Assembly (NCBI RefSeq): GCF_009870125.1
Contig: NC_046683.1
Coordinates: forward strand, 46,887,869-46,951,868
Direction of reading: 5' to 3'
From: Drosophila pseudoobscura
Taxonomy: Eukaryota; Arthropoda; Insecta; Diptera; Drosophilidae
DNA length: 64,000 bases
The notes below the pieces were generated by a model. It was not told the origin of the DNA. It was given only the letters and a program-made list of their open reading frames with translations, and ran no database searches. Shown here one piece after another: positions 1 through 9,777 of the stretch (the first letter of the stretch is position 1; each line of letters opens with the position of its first letter). The translations under genes were made by a program, and so were the position numbers.

Positions 1-242
1 TCTAGTTCCTCTACTATGCTTTCAAGCCGATCGGTTAGAAAACTCTTTAGGGTGGTGTAAACTTTTTCACCAGCTTTCTGGCTGCGTTTGGTCTCAATTA
101 ATACGGTGCAGCAGAGATCGCAAATTCTCCTGTGGAAAGCCATGAGATCCCGACGTGTCCATGTGTGGTCATTTCGAAAGATCCTCTCAAAATCCGGCAA
201 CAGCAGTTCGCTGAAATCTGTAAACGTGTTTTTACGAGACAT
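1..242 (-). CDS. Cullin-like protein, N-terminal part (cut by window edge)
   Basis: Reading the minus strand from the ATG at 242-240, the frame stays open to the window edge, giving 80 codons that begin MSRKNTFTDFSELLLPDFER. The segment around GEKVYTTLKSFLTDRLESIVEEL resembles the first cullin repeat of CUL1/CUL3/CUL4, where a helix with the pattern G-x-x-x-Y-x-x-L is followed by a basic/acidic helix. Cullins scaffold ubiquitin ligases. D. melanogaster has a cullin-related gene beside Hsp10, which fits the position, but I recall that synteny rather than having checked it. The C-terminal RING-binding part lies outside the window, so its integrity cannot be judged. The family call rests on a short divergent stretch. 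Confidence 0.5.
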   Translation of the reverse strand, partial: MSRKNTFTDFSELLLPDFERIFRNDHTWTRRDLMAFHRRICDLCCTVLIETKRSQKAGEKVYTTLKSFLTDRLESIVEEL

Positions 243-584
243 TATTGTTCATTGTTTTCTTGGGAACCACCCGAATTTCAGCAAAGAAGCAATTAAGCAC
301 CACACCAGGTTTCGAATTGTTCAGCGCTTGCAATAATCTCGGCGGTGTAAAGACGAATTTTATTGTAACAAATTTTTTTATAAAATTTCTTCACGTAAGA
401 AAACCATAAAATATTTATAATGCAATCGATAGCTGTGCTTTGCCATCGACACCATCCATCGAAGCTTTGCATATATGTACATATATCCACGAAAATGAAA
501 CTTACATTTTTTCGCAGTTCCAGTGAAAGCTATCCTGGATTTTTTGAAAGTAAAGAGGACAAATTTGTGTGCATATTTACGCAT
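243..584. other. Intergenic, cullin-like to Hsp10
   Basis: AT-rich interval between divergent genes. Short open frames on both strands have no coding character. It contains scattered ATCGAT half-sites but no other feature I can support. Confidence 0.5.
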
Positions 585-761
585 TCTTTCTAGCTAGTAA
601 TATTCGACGGAATATCAAAAACGAGGAATATGTAAAATAGAACTTGAATTTATCAGTATATTTACGGTATATTTTTAAAATGAGATGGTATGTTTCAGTA
701 TATTTCTGAGGGTTGGAGGGTATATTTAATCCATAAGTCCGCGGTCCCACTAGTATCGATG
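585..761 (+). promoter_or_regulatory. Duplicated promoter block, copy A (Hsp10)
   Basis: Positions 591-750 align without gaps to 6971-7130 upstream of RpS12, with 8 differences in 160 bases by my count. The block holds two or more CAGTATATTT/GGTATATTT elements of the Ohler motif 6 type and ends in GCGGTCCCAC, a motif 1-like site with one change from GGTCACAC. A DRE-like TATCGATG follows at 754-761. It lies about 100 bases before the Hsp10 start codon and so is probably its core promoter. Confidence 0.7.
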
Positions 762-856
762 TCGATATTGATAAATCCGCGTTTGCCGGCAACCACACGT
801 GCGTAGTTACGAAAGTTAATTTCTCAGTCGCTCCAGTTTGCATTTAAAAAAGAGAA

Positions 857-1453
857 ATGGTAAGTTGAGCTAGGGATCCAATCGGAAGGTTATATGCGTA
901 GCAATCACTACAAAAAACCGTGCCCAAAACTTTGTTCGAGAAGTTTCCACATACCTTTTCTTGCTTCTACTTCGCCGGCCTGTTGTGTAACAGGGGGCAG
1001 AGCAGCCAATTAAAAGAAACATGAATTGAATTGAATTACTATTGTAGGCCGCTGCTATTAAGAAGATTATACCCATGCTGGATCGCATTCTAATTCAACG
1101 TGCCGAGGCTCTGACCAAAACGAAAGGCGGCATTGTCTTGCCCGAAAAGGCGGTGGGCAAAGTTCTCGAAGGTACTGTTGTCGCTGTGGGGCCTGGCGCG
1201 CGCAATGCTGTAAGTATTTCATAATTGTGCCACATTGCTGATCATTGCTGGCTGTGTGCATACACATATATTACGGTTGAAACTAATTCGTTTGTGTCCT
1301 TTCCAGTCAACTGGCAGTCACATTCCCATTGGCGTGAAGGAGGGAGACCGTGTCCTGTTGCCCGAATTCGGTGGCACCAAGGTTAACCTTGAGGGCGATG
1401 TTAAGGAACTGTTTCTGTTCCGCGAATCTGATATCCTGGCCAAACTGGAATAG
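857..1453 (+). CDS. Hsp10: Mitochondrial 10 kDa chaperonin (GroES/Hsp10)
   Basis: Joined from three exons: 857-859 (the ATG alone, then GTAAGT), 1048-1209 and 1307-1453, giving 103 residues starting MAAAIKKIIPMLDRILIQRA. The length and content match the GroES/Cpn10 family: the DRILI strand, the glycine-rich mobile loop in the TKTKGGIVLPEK region, and the late segment GDRVLLPEFGG. The protein forms the heptameric lid of the Hsp60 folding chamber in the mitochondrial matrix. The mature N terminus (ILIQRAEA) lacks a long cleavable presequence, as is usual for Cpn10. The first exon encodes only the initiator Met, so the ORF is invisible without splicing. Both introns have GT-AG ends. The 3' end converges on mRpL20. 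Confidence 0.97.
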
Positions 1454-1526
1454 ACGCTTCCCGCGCACCAGTCTCAAAATTCTATGAATTCTATGTTTTT
1501 TATTAGTATGTAACCCTACCAACCAC

Positions 1527-1532
1527 AATAAA
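1527..1532 (+). terminator. Poly(A) signal AATAAA of Hsp10
   Basis: Canonical hexamer 74 bases after the Hsp10 stop codon, followed by a T/G-rich stretch. It lies about 110 bases from the convergent mRpL20 stop. Confidence 0.7.
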
Positions 1533-1645
1533 CGCTGATGCAATATTTTTGTTTGCATTTAGCCTTGACCGCTATTCAATAAAAGCCGAGTTACTCTTGT
1601 TAACATGTATAAAAGCTATATTTGAAATATTAATTATTATTTAAG

Positions 1646-2236
1646 CTAATCCAACTTCAGGTTGCGCAGCCCATAAACCTGATTGAAGGCGGAACGTTGC
1701 TTTATGTCGGGAAATCCTTCAACGGCGGCCCGTTCCCGCGAGATCTTCACCAAAGCCTCAAATGAGCGCGGCTCCCATATGGCCAAGTCAGCGAGCATTT
1801 TCCTGCAAAGGACAGAGAACATTGGATTGCAGATCTGCCATTAAGTAAGTAAGCTGCCACAGCTTACTTGTTCAACAGGATGTCGGTGCGCGTTAGACCC
1901 TCCTTAAATGTTTCCAGTCCTACGCCATACTGCTGGCATCCGGCCTCAACGCGAGTCGTCCACAACTGGGCCATGTCCAGTTTCTTCAACTTGCGGCCCT
2001 TAGTGGCGTACGCCAAGGCTCTGTGGACACTCCGAATAGCAAAAGAATAGACATTGCGAGTGCGACTACGATAATGCTGAAAGTACAAATGCATTTGATG
2101 TATGTTATTATTGTAAATAAGTTAATTCTATTTTTACGGTTCCACTCACCGCTGCCAATTTGAAAATACGTCTTTTGCGCCAAAACTCATCAGGACCACG
2201 AGCGCGCACCAATAGTGGTATATTCAGGAAGACCAT
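1646..2236 (-). CDS. mRpL20: Mitochondrial large ribosomal subunit protein bL20m
   Basis: Three minus-strand exons: 2236-2150, 2076-1868 and 1802-1646, giving 150 residues. The product begins MVFLNIPLLVRARGPDEFWR and continues with KRRIFKLAAHYRSRTRNVYS, the signature N terminus of the L20 family (basic, RNA-binding, followed by R-x-R-x-N-x-Y/F). A helical part with GRKLKKLDMAQLW and an internal R-T-D-I-L-L-N-K segment follow. L20 binds 23S-like rRNA early in assembly of the mitoribosomal large subunit. All introns are GT-AG and phases match (0, then 2). It converges with Hsp10 and is divergent from ste14, 270 bases away, sharing a DRE-containing interval. Confidence 0.95.
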
Positions 2237-2332
2237 GGCTTGATTTTTTTCAACAGTTCTACGTATTCTTGAGCACTTTTAATTAATAATGTTTTATATT
2301 TTACATAACCCGCCTGCGTGTTCACATATGTG

Positions 2333-2353
2333 TATCGATAAGATATATCGATG
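2333..2353. promoter_or_regulatory. DRE pair in mRpL20/ste14 bidirectional promoter
   Basis: A perfect palindromic TATCGATA lies at 2333-2340, with TATCGATG at 2346-2353. The 270 base gap between the two start codons probably serves both genes. DREF/BEAF-type factors bind this sequence at housekeeping promoters in Drosophila. Confidence 0.7.
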
Positions 2354-2506
2354 CGGACTATCGGCCCCTTGCAGATGACACCACTATCGGTATCTACAAT
2401 TGCCGGTTTATTTACATTCTGATTGTAAAGCATATGTTCTGAAAAACAAAATTTTCCATGATTTACAATACAGCAAGTGCACAAATAGTCTTCTAATTTA
2501 GTTATA

Positions 2507-3532
2507 ATGTGTGCAAACAGCCAACGCAACCCCGCTGCAGGAACAACTAGCGACTGCTGGCCGTGCTATGAGGGTCGTCTAAGTTTGTATTGTTTTGTGA
2601 TTACAGCGACCCTTGTTCTAATCCCATCAGTGCCACAGATCTACTATGGCATTGTGCCGAACGTGTGGGGTGCCGTCCTTTGGGGACCGGTCCTTTATTA
2701 CGCACTGATCAACATGATCATTCGATTTGTGCTCAGAAATAGTGACTACCAGGTGAGTCAGCAGCCACATTTTCGGAGTATTGTATTCGTTCTTATCATT
2801 TTTGGGACTGCACTAGGTGGCGATACGGGCGTCGTTTCTGGGGTTTGTCGAGGCCGTGAGCGTATTAGTAATTTGCTTTGCTCCTACGTCTTGGCAACAG
2901 TTTGGCGTCTACGGATGCTTTATGGCATTCTTTCATTATTCAGAGTTCCTGGTCATAGCCTACGCTAATCCGCGCACGCTGACCCTAGACTCGTTTATGC
3001 TTAATCATTCGGTACACTATGGCCTGGCTGCGGCAGCCAGCTGGATTGAGTTTTCCCTGGAAGTGTACTTCCTGCCCGATTTTAAACGCTACGGCTACAT
3101 TTGGGTGCTAGGCATGGCCCTGTGCACCTTTGGCGAGCTGATCCGGAAGTCGGCCATCATCACAGCCGGACGAAGCTTTACGCACTTGGTAAGCTCTTTT
3201 AAATGGATGCCTTTTTGTGATTCTACTTGGAAATACTTTTACAGGTGCAAAATGAGAAACACTCAGACCACAAGCTCATTACGCACGGCATTTACGCATA
3301 CTGCCGGCATCCTTCCTATGTTGGCTGGTTCTGGTGGTCCATCGGTACACAGCTCATACTGATCAATCCCATTTGCATCTGCGTCTACACGTTTGTCAGC
3401 TGGCTCTTCTTCCACGATCGCATCTACGTCGAGGAGTACTCCCTGCTCAACTTCTTCCAGTCGGACTATGTGCGCTATCAGAAGCGAGTACCCACGGGCC
3501 TGCCCTTCATAAAAGGCTATCTGATTGAGTAG
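2507..3532 (+). CDS. ste14: Protein-S-isoprenylcysteine O-methyltransferase (ICMT)
   Basis: Three exons: 2507-2752, 2817-3188 and 3245-3532, giving 301 residues. The enzyme methylates the C-terminal prenylcysteine of CAAX proteins such as Ras and Rho, using S-adenosylmethionine, in the ER membrane. The sequence has many hydrophobic segments (for example LYCFVITATLVLIPSV early and GYIWVLGMALCTFGEL later). The C-terminal catalytic block HGIYAYCRHPSYVGWFWWS is the ICMT hallmark (R-H-P-x-Y), followed by a hydrophobic helix and then the acidic RIYVEEYSL motif. Introns are GT-AG and phase 0. Length matches the animal family (about 280-300). It is divergent from mRpL20 and convergent with AdenoK. 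Confidence 0.96.
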
Positions 3533-4307
3533 CGCCGTTGTAGAGTAGAGGTCAGCCACACAAATTCACAAAAAATCACGAAACTACACAAAGTTATATT
3601 TTAGATTAAAGTAAAGTATCATCTTTTGTACAGCCGAAAAAACCAGCACATTTTCGATAATAAGTTTACTGATATTTTAACTAATCCTAAATGCTGTTTC
3701 TATTTAATCACTCTCATATATATGTATATCAAGCCCAATCGGATGATAATGATGGTTCAATCGATCGCAATCACATGACCGCGTTGTCGGATGTCTTATC
3801 AAAGGGATGTATTATGACCAATACGATTTCCCAGAACGGCTTTACATTCCCTTCAAGAAGTCAAACAATGAGTTGAAGTTCTTCAAAATGTGGACATGTA
3901 GATAATTCTCTTGTTTTTTGCTTGTGTCACTTTTGTTTTATTATCAATTTAAATTCGAATATTGCTCTATCTATATGAAACACAAGCCGATCCGATCCTC
4001 TTTCACGTTCTTCCGCAGGTCTATGCTGATAAGTTAGTGTCTCTCGCTCTGTGCATAGGCATGTGCATGTGTGTGTGTGTGTGTGAGTGTAGGTTAAATG
4101 TATGTACAAACAATTATCAGTGTCAACAAAAATGTCTTAGTCACTCTCTTTTATAGATTATTCACTTAATTAACAATTGCAAATCTTGCTGCGCTTTGCG
4201 TACTTCCTCTACCAGGGACCTGTGTGTGTGTGAGTGTGTTAGTTAGTGTCTTTCTTTGTCACTTCGACTCCTCCTTGTTCTCCTCCTGGTACTCCTCCTC
4301 ATCCCCT
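3533..4307. other. Convergent 3' intergenic region ste14/AdenoK
   Basis: No gene seen. It contains a TG-rich simple repeat at about 4062-4092, and another short TG run near 4220-4240, probably in the AdenoK 3' UTR. Confidence 0.6.
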
Positions 4308-5596
4308 TTATTCGACAAACTGCGGCTCACCCGTATACGTACAGCCAGGATTCTTGATAATATGTCCAGCAGCATAGTTGCCACATCGTATGCACACGTC
4401 GAGGGACTTGCCCTGCACAAACTGCGACAGAAAACCGCCAACGAATGCATCCCCAGCGCCATTGGTATCAACAATCTCATGCACCGCCAATCGTGTGACC
4501 GGAAACTCTTCAACCGAGTCCCGCTGGATGAGCAGCACGGGATCACAGCCCTGCGTTAGTATGGCAATGCGAGGTCGCGCCGGATTCAGTTTGTCCAGCG
4601 CCACCAGACGCTTGCCAATCTCGCGCAGATCTTCGGTCGGCCAGCCCTGGGCCGTAGCAAAGGCATGCGCCTCCGCCTCATTACCAAAGATGATGTCCAC
4701 ATAGGGCATGACGGCCAGTAGCGGTGCCATGTAGAATTGTGATATGAATGGTGCGCTGAGGTTCATTAGGAACGGTCGCTGCTTGGCAAGGGCAGTGGCG
4801 GCCACTTGCATTATGCTGGGCGGGTTCACAGTGAGAAAGAAGCCCTGCCGGGAAATACAATCAAAGGTTTATGTTATTTATTGATCTGATATATTTGGTC
4901 CAATTGAGTGCGACGGAATTGACTTCCTGTCTTATCAAGTCATAAAGCTTTTTATTTTATCACTATTGCATCGATTTTATGATCATATACAATATGGTAC
5001 TCACCGAAATATAGTAGTACAAAGCATTATCCACCAGCGCTTTGTTGAGGGGCTGATCCAAATGGTCGATGGTGAAGTTGTTGGCCGCCGCCAAGTTGGC
5101 GCAGAGCGATCGATGTGTGCCGGTGATGAGAACGGCGCAGGTGCCCGTGGGTACGTCCTTCTTGATCTGATAGTGGACGTCCAGTCCCGCGGACCGGGCC
5201 TTCTCCATTAGTATATCAGCATACTCGTCCTCACCAACGCAGCCAAAGAAGACGGCCACCTTCGGCTGTCCCAAGATCCATTGGGCGATGCGCAGTGAAT
5301 TCTGCACAGATCCGCCGGCCAGGAATTCCGCCTGGAAGCCATCGACCAGCTCCCGATAGATGGGCATGTGTCGCTCCTCGGCCAGGATGGCATCGTCCTC
5401 CTTCATCTCATACTTCTGCAAAAAGTCCATCGGCACAATGGCGGAAATGTCCAGCAGTGGATTGCCGCATCCAACCAGGATGCCTTCTCTGTATTGGATA
5501 GAATCAAAAAGATTAGTTTCACTCCGGAATCAGCTCGACACATCCCTCCCCGCCACACCACACCGCCCACCTATCGTTACTGCTCCGATCGCACAT
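4308..5596 (-). CDS. AdenoK: Adenosine kinase (PfkB family)
   Basis: Three minus-strand exons: 5596-5571, 5488-5005 and 4844-4308, giving 348 residues. The short first exon gives MCDRSSND, then a split Arg codon joins REGILVGCGNPLLDISA. This is the PfkB N-terminal motif G-N-P-L-L-D, where the Asp contacts adenosine. Near the C terminus is the second PfkB signature VDTNGAGDAFVGGF; the Asp of GAGD, about residue 302, is the catalytic base. GGSVQNSLRIAQW matches the substrate-lid motif. The enzyme phosphorylates adenosine to AMP in purine salvage. Start choice: the exon 1 ATG is the only nearby one that gives correct phase; alternative first exons cannot be excluded. It is divergent from RpS12. 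Confidence 0.94.
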
Positions 5597-6673
5597 GCTT
5601 CCTGCTTGAGGGCCTGTCGCTAATGCGCCCAATTAGCAATTAGCAATTCAATTCAACTTCAACGACGACGCTGCTTAGCACCACAATCGCTTGGCGATCA
5701 CGATGAACCTTTCCGATAGCCCCCAGCAGAAGAAAGAAGAGTGGTGGTCCATATTTTAGGTGCGCTTCATAAAGTATCATGAGCATCACTACGGCTTACA
5801 CGCTGGATTCATCAATTATGTAACTATTACAATTACGCATACGCATTTGTATATTTCTAAGCTTCTCATCTATTTGGACGCCAGTGTGTTGTGCTAGAAA
5901 TTCAAGTAGCGCTCAGTGAAGTGATTTGAGTATTTGAGCTCTATCTAAATACAGAATCATGCCACTCAACAGCTTCTTAACCAATGGAAATTACTTTTAA
6001 ACACACATTCTATTAGGCAGTACACATTTATGTGGACGCTAGTGTGGGCGCCTTGTTTACGCGCCTTCGATTGTTGTTGGCAAGAATTTGCTCCTCTTAT
6101 CAGCCGCATATTTTGGAATCAACAGGCAACAACGCCCAACACCCTACGTACATACATACATACATATATATTTGGTTTATTAATTCATTCATATGCCGCC
6201 GGTACTCTGCAACGGCCCTCATGTCAAGCGGGTCAACAGCAATCGAACCTAGAGATAACGACACCGAACACGCTCGCACACAGACAGAACCAGCAGCACA
6301 CGATTTTCACATGCCGCTGTAAATTTTCGGCAATTAGATATACATTTGTACACATGCCTGTATATACGACGCACAAGAACGAGAGCACATGGTGCCTTTT
6401 TATAATAAAAAACTTTTAGTCTACTACAACTACAACTAAAACTTACTGCAGCGTGCTCGTCATTTTTGTTGTTGTTGGATTAGCTGCCTTCTTATGTAAA
6501 CATTAACAAGTTATTGCACTTTTAGTTGAAAGCGTCAGCCTCGTGTCCGATTGTAAAGCTATCCACCAATCTATATATTTAGAAATACTTGATCAGAGAT
6601 ATACAGACAATTTATTTTAGTAATCTACGGAAGCGCGAGCTGCGAGCTCTTGAATTTAGGATTGTTTATGTTG
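5597..6673. other. Intergenic upstream of AdenoK
   Basis: Probably AdenoK 5' flank. No coding exon is supported. It contains a short ATACAT run near 6148-6168. The open frames around 6030-6420 are short, lack codon character and are not conserved families I know. Confidence 0.5.
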
Positions 6674-6718
6674 TATCGATATGGTCGATATTTGTACCGC
6701 AAAATATTGGTATCGATG
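6674..6718. promoter_or_regulatory. DRE cluster in AdenoK/RpS12 interval
   Basis: Perfect TATCGATA at 6674-6681 and TATCGATG at 6711-6718, 37 bases apart, with an intervening GGTCGATATT. Likely DREF or BEAF-32 sites. Confidence 0.55.
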
Positions 6719-6729
6719 TATTCATTAAT

Positions 6730-6810
6730 TGGATAAAATTATGTGGCTATTATATGGCTAAATGTTCTATCTAGCTAGTAATATTTGACGGCATATCAAA
6801 ATTGAGCAAT
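6730..6810 (+). repeat. Partial copy C of the promoter-block repeat
   Basis: The segment containing ATGGCTAAATGTTCTATCTA and TAGCTAGTAATATTTGACGG matches 6934-7010 at the 5' edge of block B, about 204 bases downstream in the same orientation. It stops before the motif 6 elements. It shows local tandem duplication of the 5' half of the block. Confidence 0.65.
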
Positions 6811-6970
6811 AGGAACGAATATCCACTTGCTTTCTTTTGCTTGACCATGTTCACTAAAACCTCTTTTCACGCAAAACGCAATAAAAGCAAGTATTAAGAA
6901 TACACCAGTTAAATAGAAAATTGATTCATCAATCGTATAAAATTAAGTAGGCATGGCTAAATGTTCTATA

Positions 6971-7130
6971 TAGCTAGTAATATTCGACGGAATATCAAAA
7001 GCGAGGAATATTTAAAATATAACTTGAATTCATCAGTATATTTACGGTATATTTTTCAAATGAGATGGTATGTTTCAGTATATTTCTGAGGGTTGGAGGG
7101 TATATTTGATCGATAAGTCCGCGGTCACAC
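6971..7130 (+). promoter_or_regulatory. Duplicated promoter block, copy B (RpS12)
   Basis: Gap-free partner of 591-750, offset by exactly 6380 bases. It contains two CAGTATATTT motif 6 elements, GGTATATTT and TGATCGATAA, and ends in the intact motif 1 core GGTCACAC. It sits immediately upstream of the RpS12 pyrimidine-rich initiator. Confidence 0.7.
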
Positions 7131-7140
7131 TCTTTCTTTC
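7122..7140 (+). promoter_or_regulatory. RpS12 core promoter: motif 1 plus TCT initiator
   Basis: CGGTCACACT at 7122-7131 fits Ohler motif 1. It runs into the pyrimidine tract TCTTTCTTTC at 7131-7140, like the TCT initiator used by ribosomal protein genes. The start codon is 130 bases on. Confidence 0.6.
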
Positions 7141-7269
7141 CGGTTGTTCTAAAGGTGCGGATGTGTATAAAATTCGTGCCGTCTTAATTTGCCGAAATAC
7201 TTGGCATCCTAACATATTATCTTTTTTTTATTGTTCATTACAGTGAAGTGAATCCTCAATCGCTAAAAT

Positions 7270-8091
7270 ATGGCCGACGTTGATGTGTAAGTCGACATTT
7301 AGTGGGTCGGAAATGGAAATTTATGCCTTTGCCCGATATTTGGGTTTCTGATGAAATTAATTGGTCCGTGTTTATGAATTTACATTGATTATAAATTCTC
7401 CAATTGCTGACAAATCAAGGCTAAATTAAGTTTTCCGCGCTGTTTCTGTAATAAAGTAATTTATGCTTAAATTCACGCGTTATTGCAGTGATGTGCCCTC
7501 CGCAGCCCCCGTCCTCGATGGCGCCATGGACATTAACACTGCCCTGCAGGAAGTGCTGAAGAAGTCTCTGATTGCTGATGGTCTCGTGCATGGCATCCAC
7601 CAGGCCTGCAAGGCCCTGGACAAGTAAGTAGACCAAGTCTCGAGCTGGCTGTCCCGCGAGTGCCTCTGATGAAATTAATTGGTCCGTGTTTATGAATTAT
7701 CCATTGATTAAAAACCTTCCAATTGCTGAGCACATGTCCGGCAACCGGCCAACCGGTTTTCGCCACTGCGCGAGCCCACCAATCGTTTTTCTAACCTATT
7801 TTCACCTCCATTTCTTTGGACAGACGTCAGGCCGTTCTGTGCATTTTGGCCGAGTCCTTCGATGAGCCCAACTACAAAAAACTGGTCACTGCCCTGTGCA
7901 ACGAGCATCAGATCCCCCTGATCCGCGTGGACTCGCACAAGAAGCTCGGCGAATGGTCCGGCCTGTGCAAGATCGACAAGGAGGGCAAGCCCCGCAAGGT
8001 GTGCGGCTGCTCAGTGGTGGTCATCAAAGACTTTGGTGAGGAAACACCCGCTTTAGATGTGGTTAAGGACCATCTCAGGCAGAACAGCTAG
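7270..8091 (+). CDS. RpS12: Cytosolic small ribosomal subunit protein eS12
   Basis: Three exons: 7270-7286, 7489-7623 and 7824-8091, giving 139 residues, the normal length. The product begins [20 protein letters not shown] and includes [20 protein letters not shown], the L7Ae/L30e-like fold segment, and the conserved C-terminal half with [20 protein letters not shown]. eS12 sits on the beak of the 40S subunit. Intron 1 (7287-7488) and intron 2 (7624-7823) each contain a box C/D snoRNA, which is typical of ribosomal protein host genes. The promoter has a pyrimidine-rich initiator. The 3' end faces Zmynd10. Confidence 0.97.
7344..7415 (+). ncRNA. Box C/D snoRNA, U18 (SNORD18)-like, in RpS12 intron 1
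   Basis: C box TGATGA at 7349-7354 and D box CTGA at 7407-7410, 52 bases apart, with flanking GGTTT/AAATC able to form the terminal stem. An internal GGTCCGTGTTT sits just before a D'-like ATGA, with a C'-like TGATTA following. GGTCCGTGTTT is complementary to the universally conserved 28S rRNA stretch AAACACGGACC. The nucleotide facing the fifth base from D' is the A of ACAC, the site methylated by U18 (yeast 25S A649). The copy in intron 2 has the same boxes and guide, which supports function. Confidence 0.87.
7660..7733 (+). ncRNA. Box C/D snoRNA, U18 (SNORD18)-like, in RpS12 intron 2
   Basis: C box TGATGA at 7667-7672 and D box CTGA at 7726-7729. The flanks GTGC (7660-7663) and GCAC (7730-7733) pair as the terminal stem. 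The guide GGTCCGTGTTT before ATGA is identical to the intron 1 copy, while the flanking stems and the D-proximal part differ. This is the pattern expected of duplicated functional guides. Confidence 0.87.
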
Positions 8092-8147
8092 ATCACATGC
8101 TGTCCCCTGTCTGTTGAATGAGAGACTACGTGAGAGTTTTTTATGCT

Positions 8148-8153
8148 AATAAA
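8148..8153 (+). terminator. Poly(A) signal AATAAA of RpS12
   Basis: Hexamer 57 bases after the RpS12 stop, within an A-rich run that gives overlapping signals. The short 3' UTR is usual for ribosomal protein genes. Confidence 0.65.
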
Positions 8154-8261
8154 AATAAAAACGTAAAAAATCCATTAAATAAAAGAAATTTACCCTTTTA
8201 CATTTTTGGAATGTTCTATATTAACGAAACTATATTAACTGAAAAAAGACGAAATATCAAA

Positions 8262-9777
8262 TTAAGAACTGTCCAGGCAGGCAGTCTTGTGATTTGCCCA
8301 GTCCTTGAGTTGGCACTCACTGCAAAGAAGCGGAAGAAGATTATAATGTGAGTAGGGCTGATTTCTGATGGAGAATCTCAGGGCTTACCGCGAGCAATAG
8401 TGGACCTTCTTGCAGTTGGCGCACATCTTTTTGGCCAAAACCAGGCAAGTGGCGCACTTTTTTATCTGCTCTCCTGATGCCGTGTCGCCTCCAGCCCCAG
8501 AATCCGGTTGGGACACCGGATTTCCCTCCTGCACGTTCAGATCGGCCATATTCTGCTCTAGTTCGCACAAGAGCTCTGTGCCGTAGGCAGCACTCAAGCG
8601 GCTGGCCAGGTCACAGATCTGCTTCTTGTCCCGGCTGAGAAACAAGGAATCCTGGGCCTGGGCTATCTGATAGAAGCCACCTTCGCGATCAACCTCCTTG
8701 GTCAGGTCGTTTTGTATTTGGGGCAGATCTTCCAACAGAAGAGGCTGCAATTTGGCCGTTGTATTGCCGCTGAGGGTCAAGCGGCTAAGGAATTGCTTCA
8801 GCCCAATGAGCACGGGCAACTGGTCCAAGAGGGTTTCGTGCATTAGACCCAAGAGCTGCGGAATATAGAACAGTCATTCAAAGCAGACATGGAGTGGGAC
8901 ACTCATCAGTCTTCACCTTCGACAGCTGCTTGCAACGCGCCTCGTTCAGCTCGTAGTTCTCCATGACCTGGGGATTGAGAAGCAACTGATGCACACAGAA
9001 CCAGGCCTGGGCCTCGGGCTTGACTATCTTGGCGGCATCCTCCACATTGGTCCACTTCTCGTCGATAAACTTCTGTAGCCCCTTGCTGGTCTTACGCTGC
9101 CAGGGACGGAAGCAGAGCACATCAACCATTAGCCAGGGGATGTCGTGGGTAAACAACATGCGACGAGCGGCGCTCAGGTGAAACAGCGACACGTTGTCGG
9201 CCAAGTAGTTAAGAATGGAGATGGAGCGTAGGCCGATCTTGTATACGAAATTGCGCTTCTGGCGCTCCAGCTCGGTGAGCACAGCTTCGTCAACGTCCAC
9301 CTTTGACTCGTTCTCGTGGTAGCCCATGCTGACGAGCCCAATCACCTGGGCCACCGAGTGGCCACAGTAGTCGATGAGATCCAGCACCGATTCCTGCAGC
9401 GTCTCACAGCCACTGGGGTGGTAGAGGCACATGTCCAACAGAGCCACCAGCGCCGCCTCATGGTACATCACCGTGTAGATGAGAAATGTAGCCTGGGGAT
9501 TCGGGTCGATCTCCAACAGATGCGGTAGCACCCGAGTCTTCCACAGATTCACGCAGAAGGCCTCGTGTATCAGCAAGCGCAGCTTGTCCCGTGAAATCAG
9601 GAACTCTTTGACCTCCTCTTCACGGTTCTGGGACGCCTCGTAGGCCGCCTGCTGGCTCAGCTTGATGACCATCTCGTGGACCTCGAGCCATTTGCTGCTG
9701 CCAACGTCGCGCACCTCGAACGCGCGAATACTCTCAACGAAAAAGTAAAGCTCCTCGGGATAAACAAAGTTTACCAT
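8262..9777 (-). CDS. Zmynd10: ZMYND10, dynein-arm assembly factor with MYND finger
   Basis: Three minus-strand exons: 9777-8917, 8855-8389 and 8319-8262, giving 461 residues. Most of the protein is helical repeat-like sequence, as in human ZMYND10. The C terminus carries a complete MYND zinc finger with ligands at about C421, C424, C432, C435, C441, C445, H453 and C457, ending WANHKTACLDSS. The finger is split by intron 2 between Ser and Arg of HYCSR. ZMYND10 acts with HSP90 co-chaperones to preassemble axonemal dynein arms in the cytoplasm; in flies it is needed in chordotonal neurons and sperm. The exon 1 donor is a weaker GTGAAG. An X-box half-site lies about 117 bases upstream. Confidence 0.94.
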
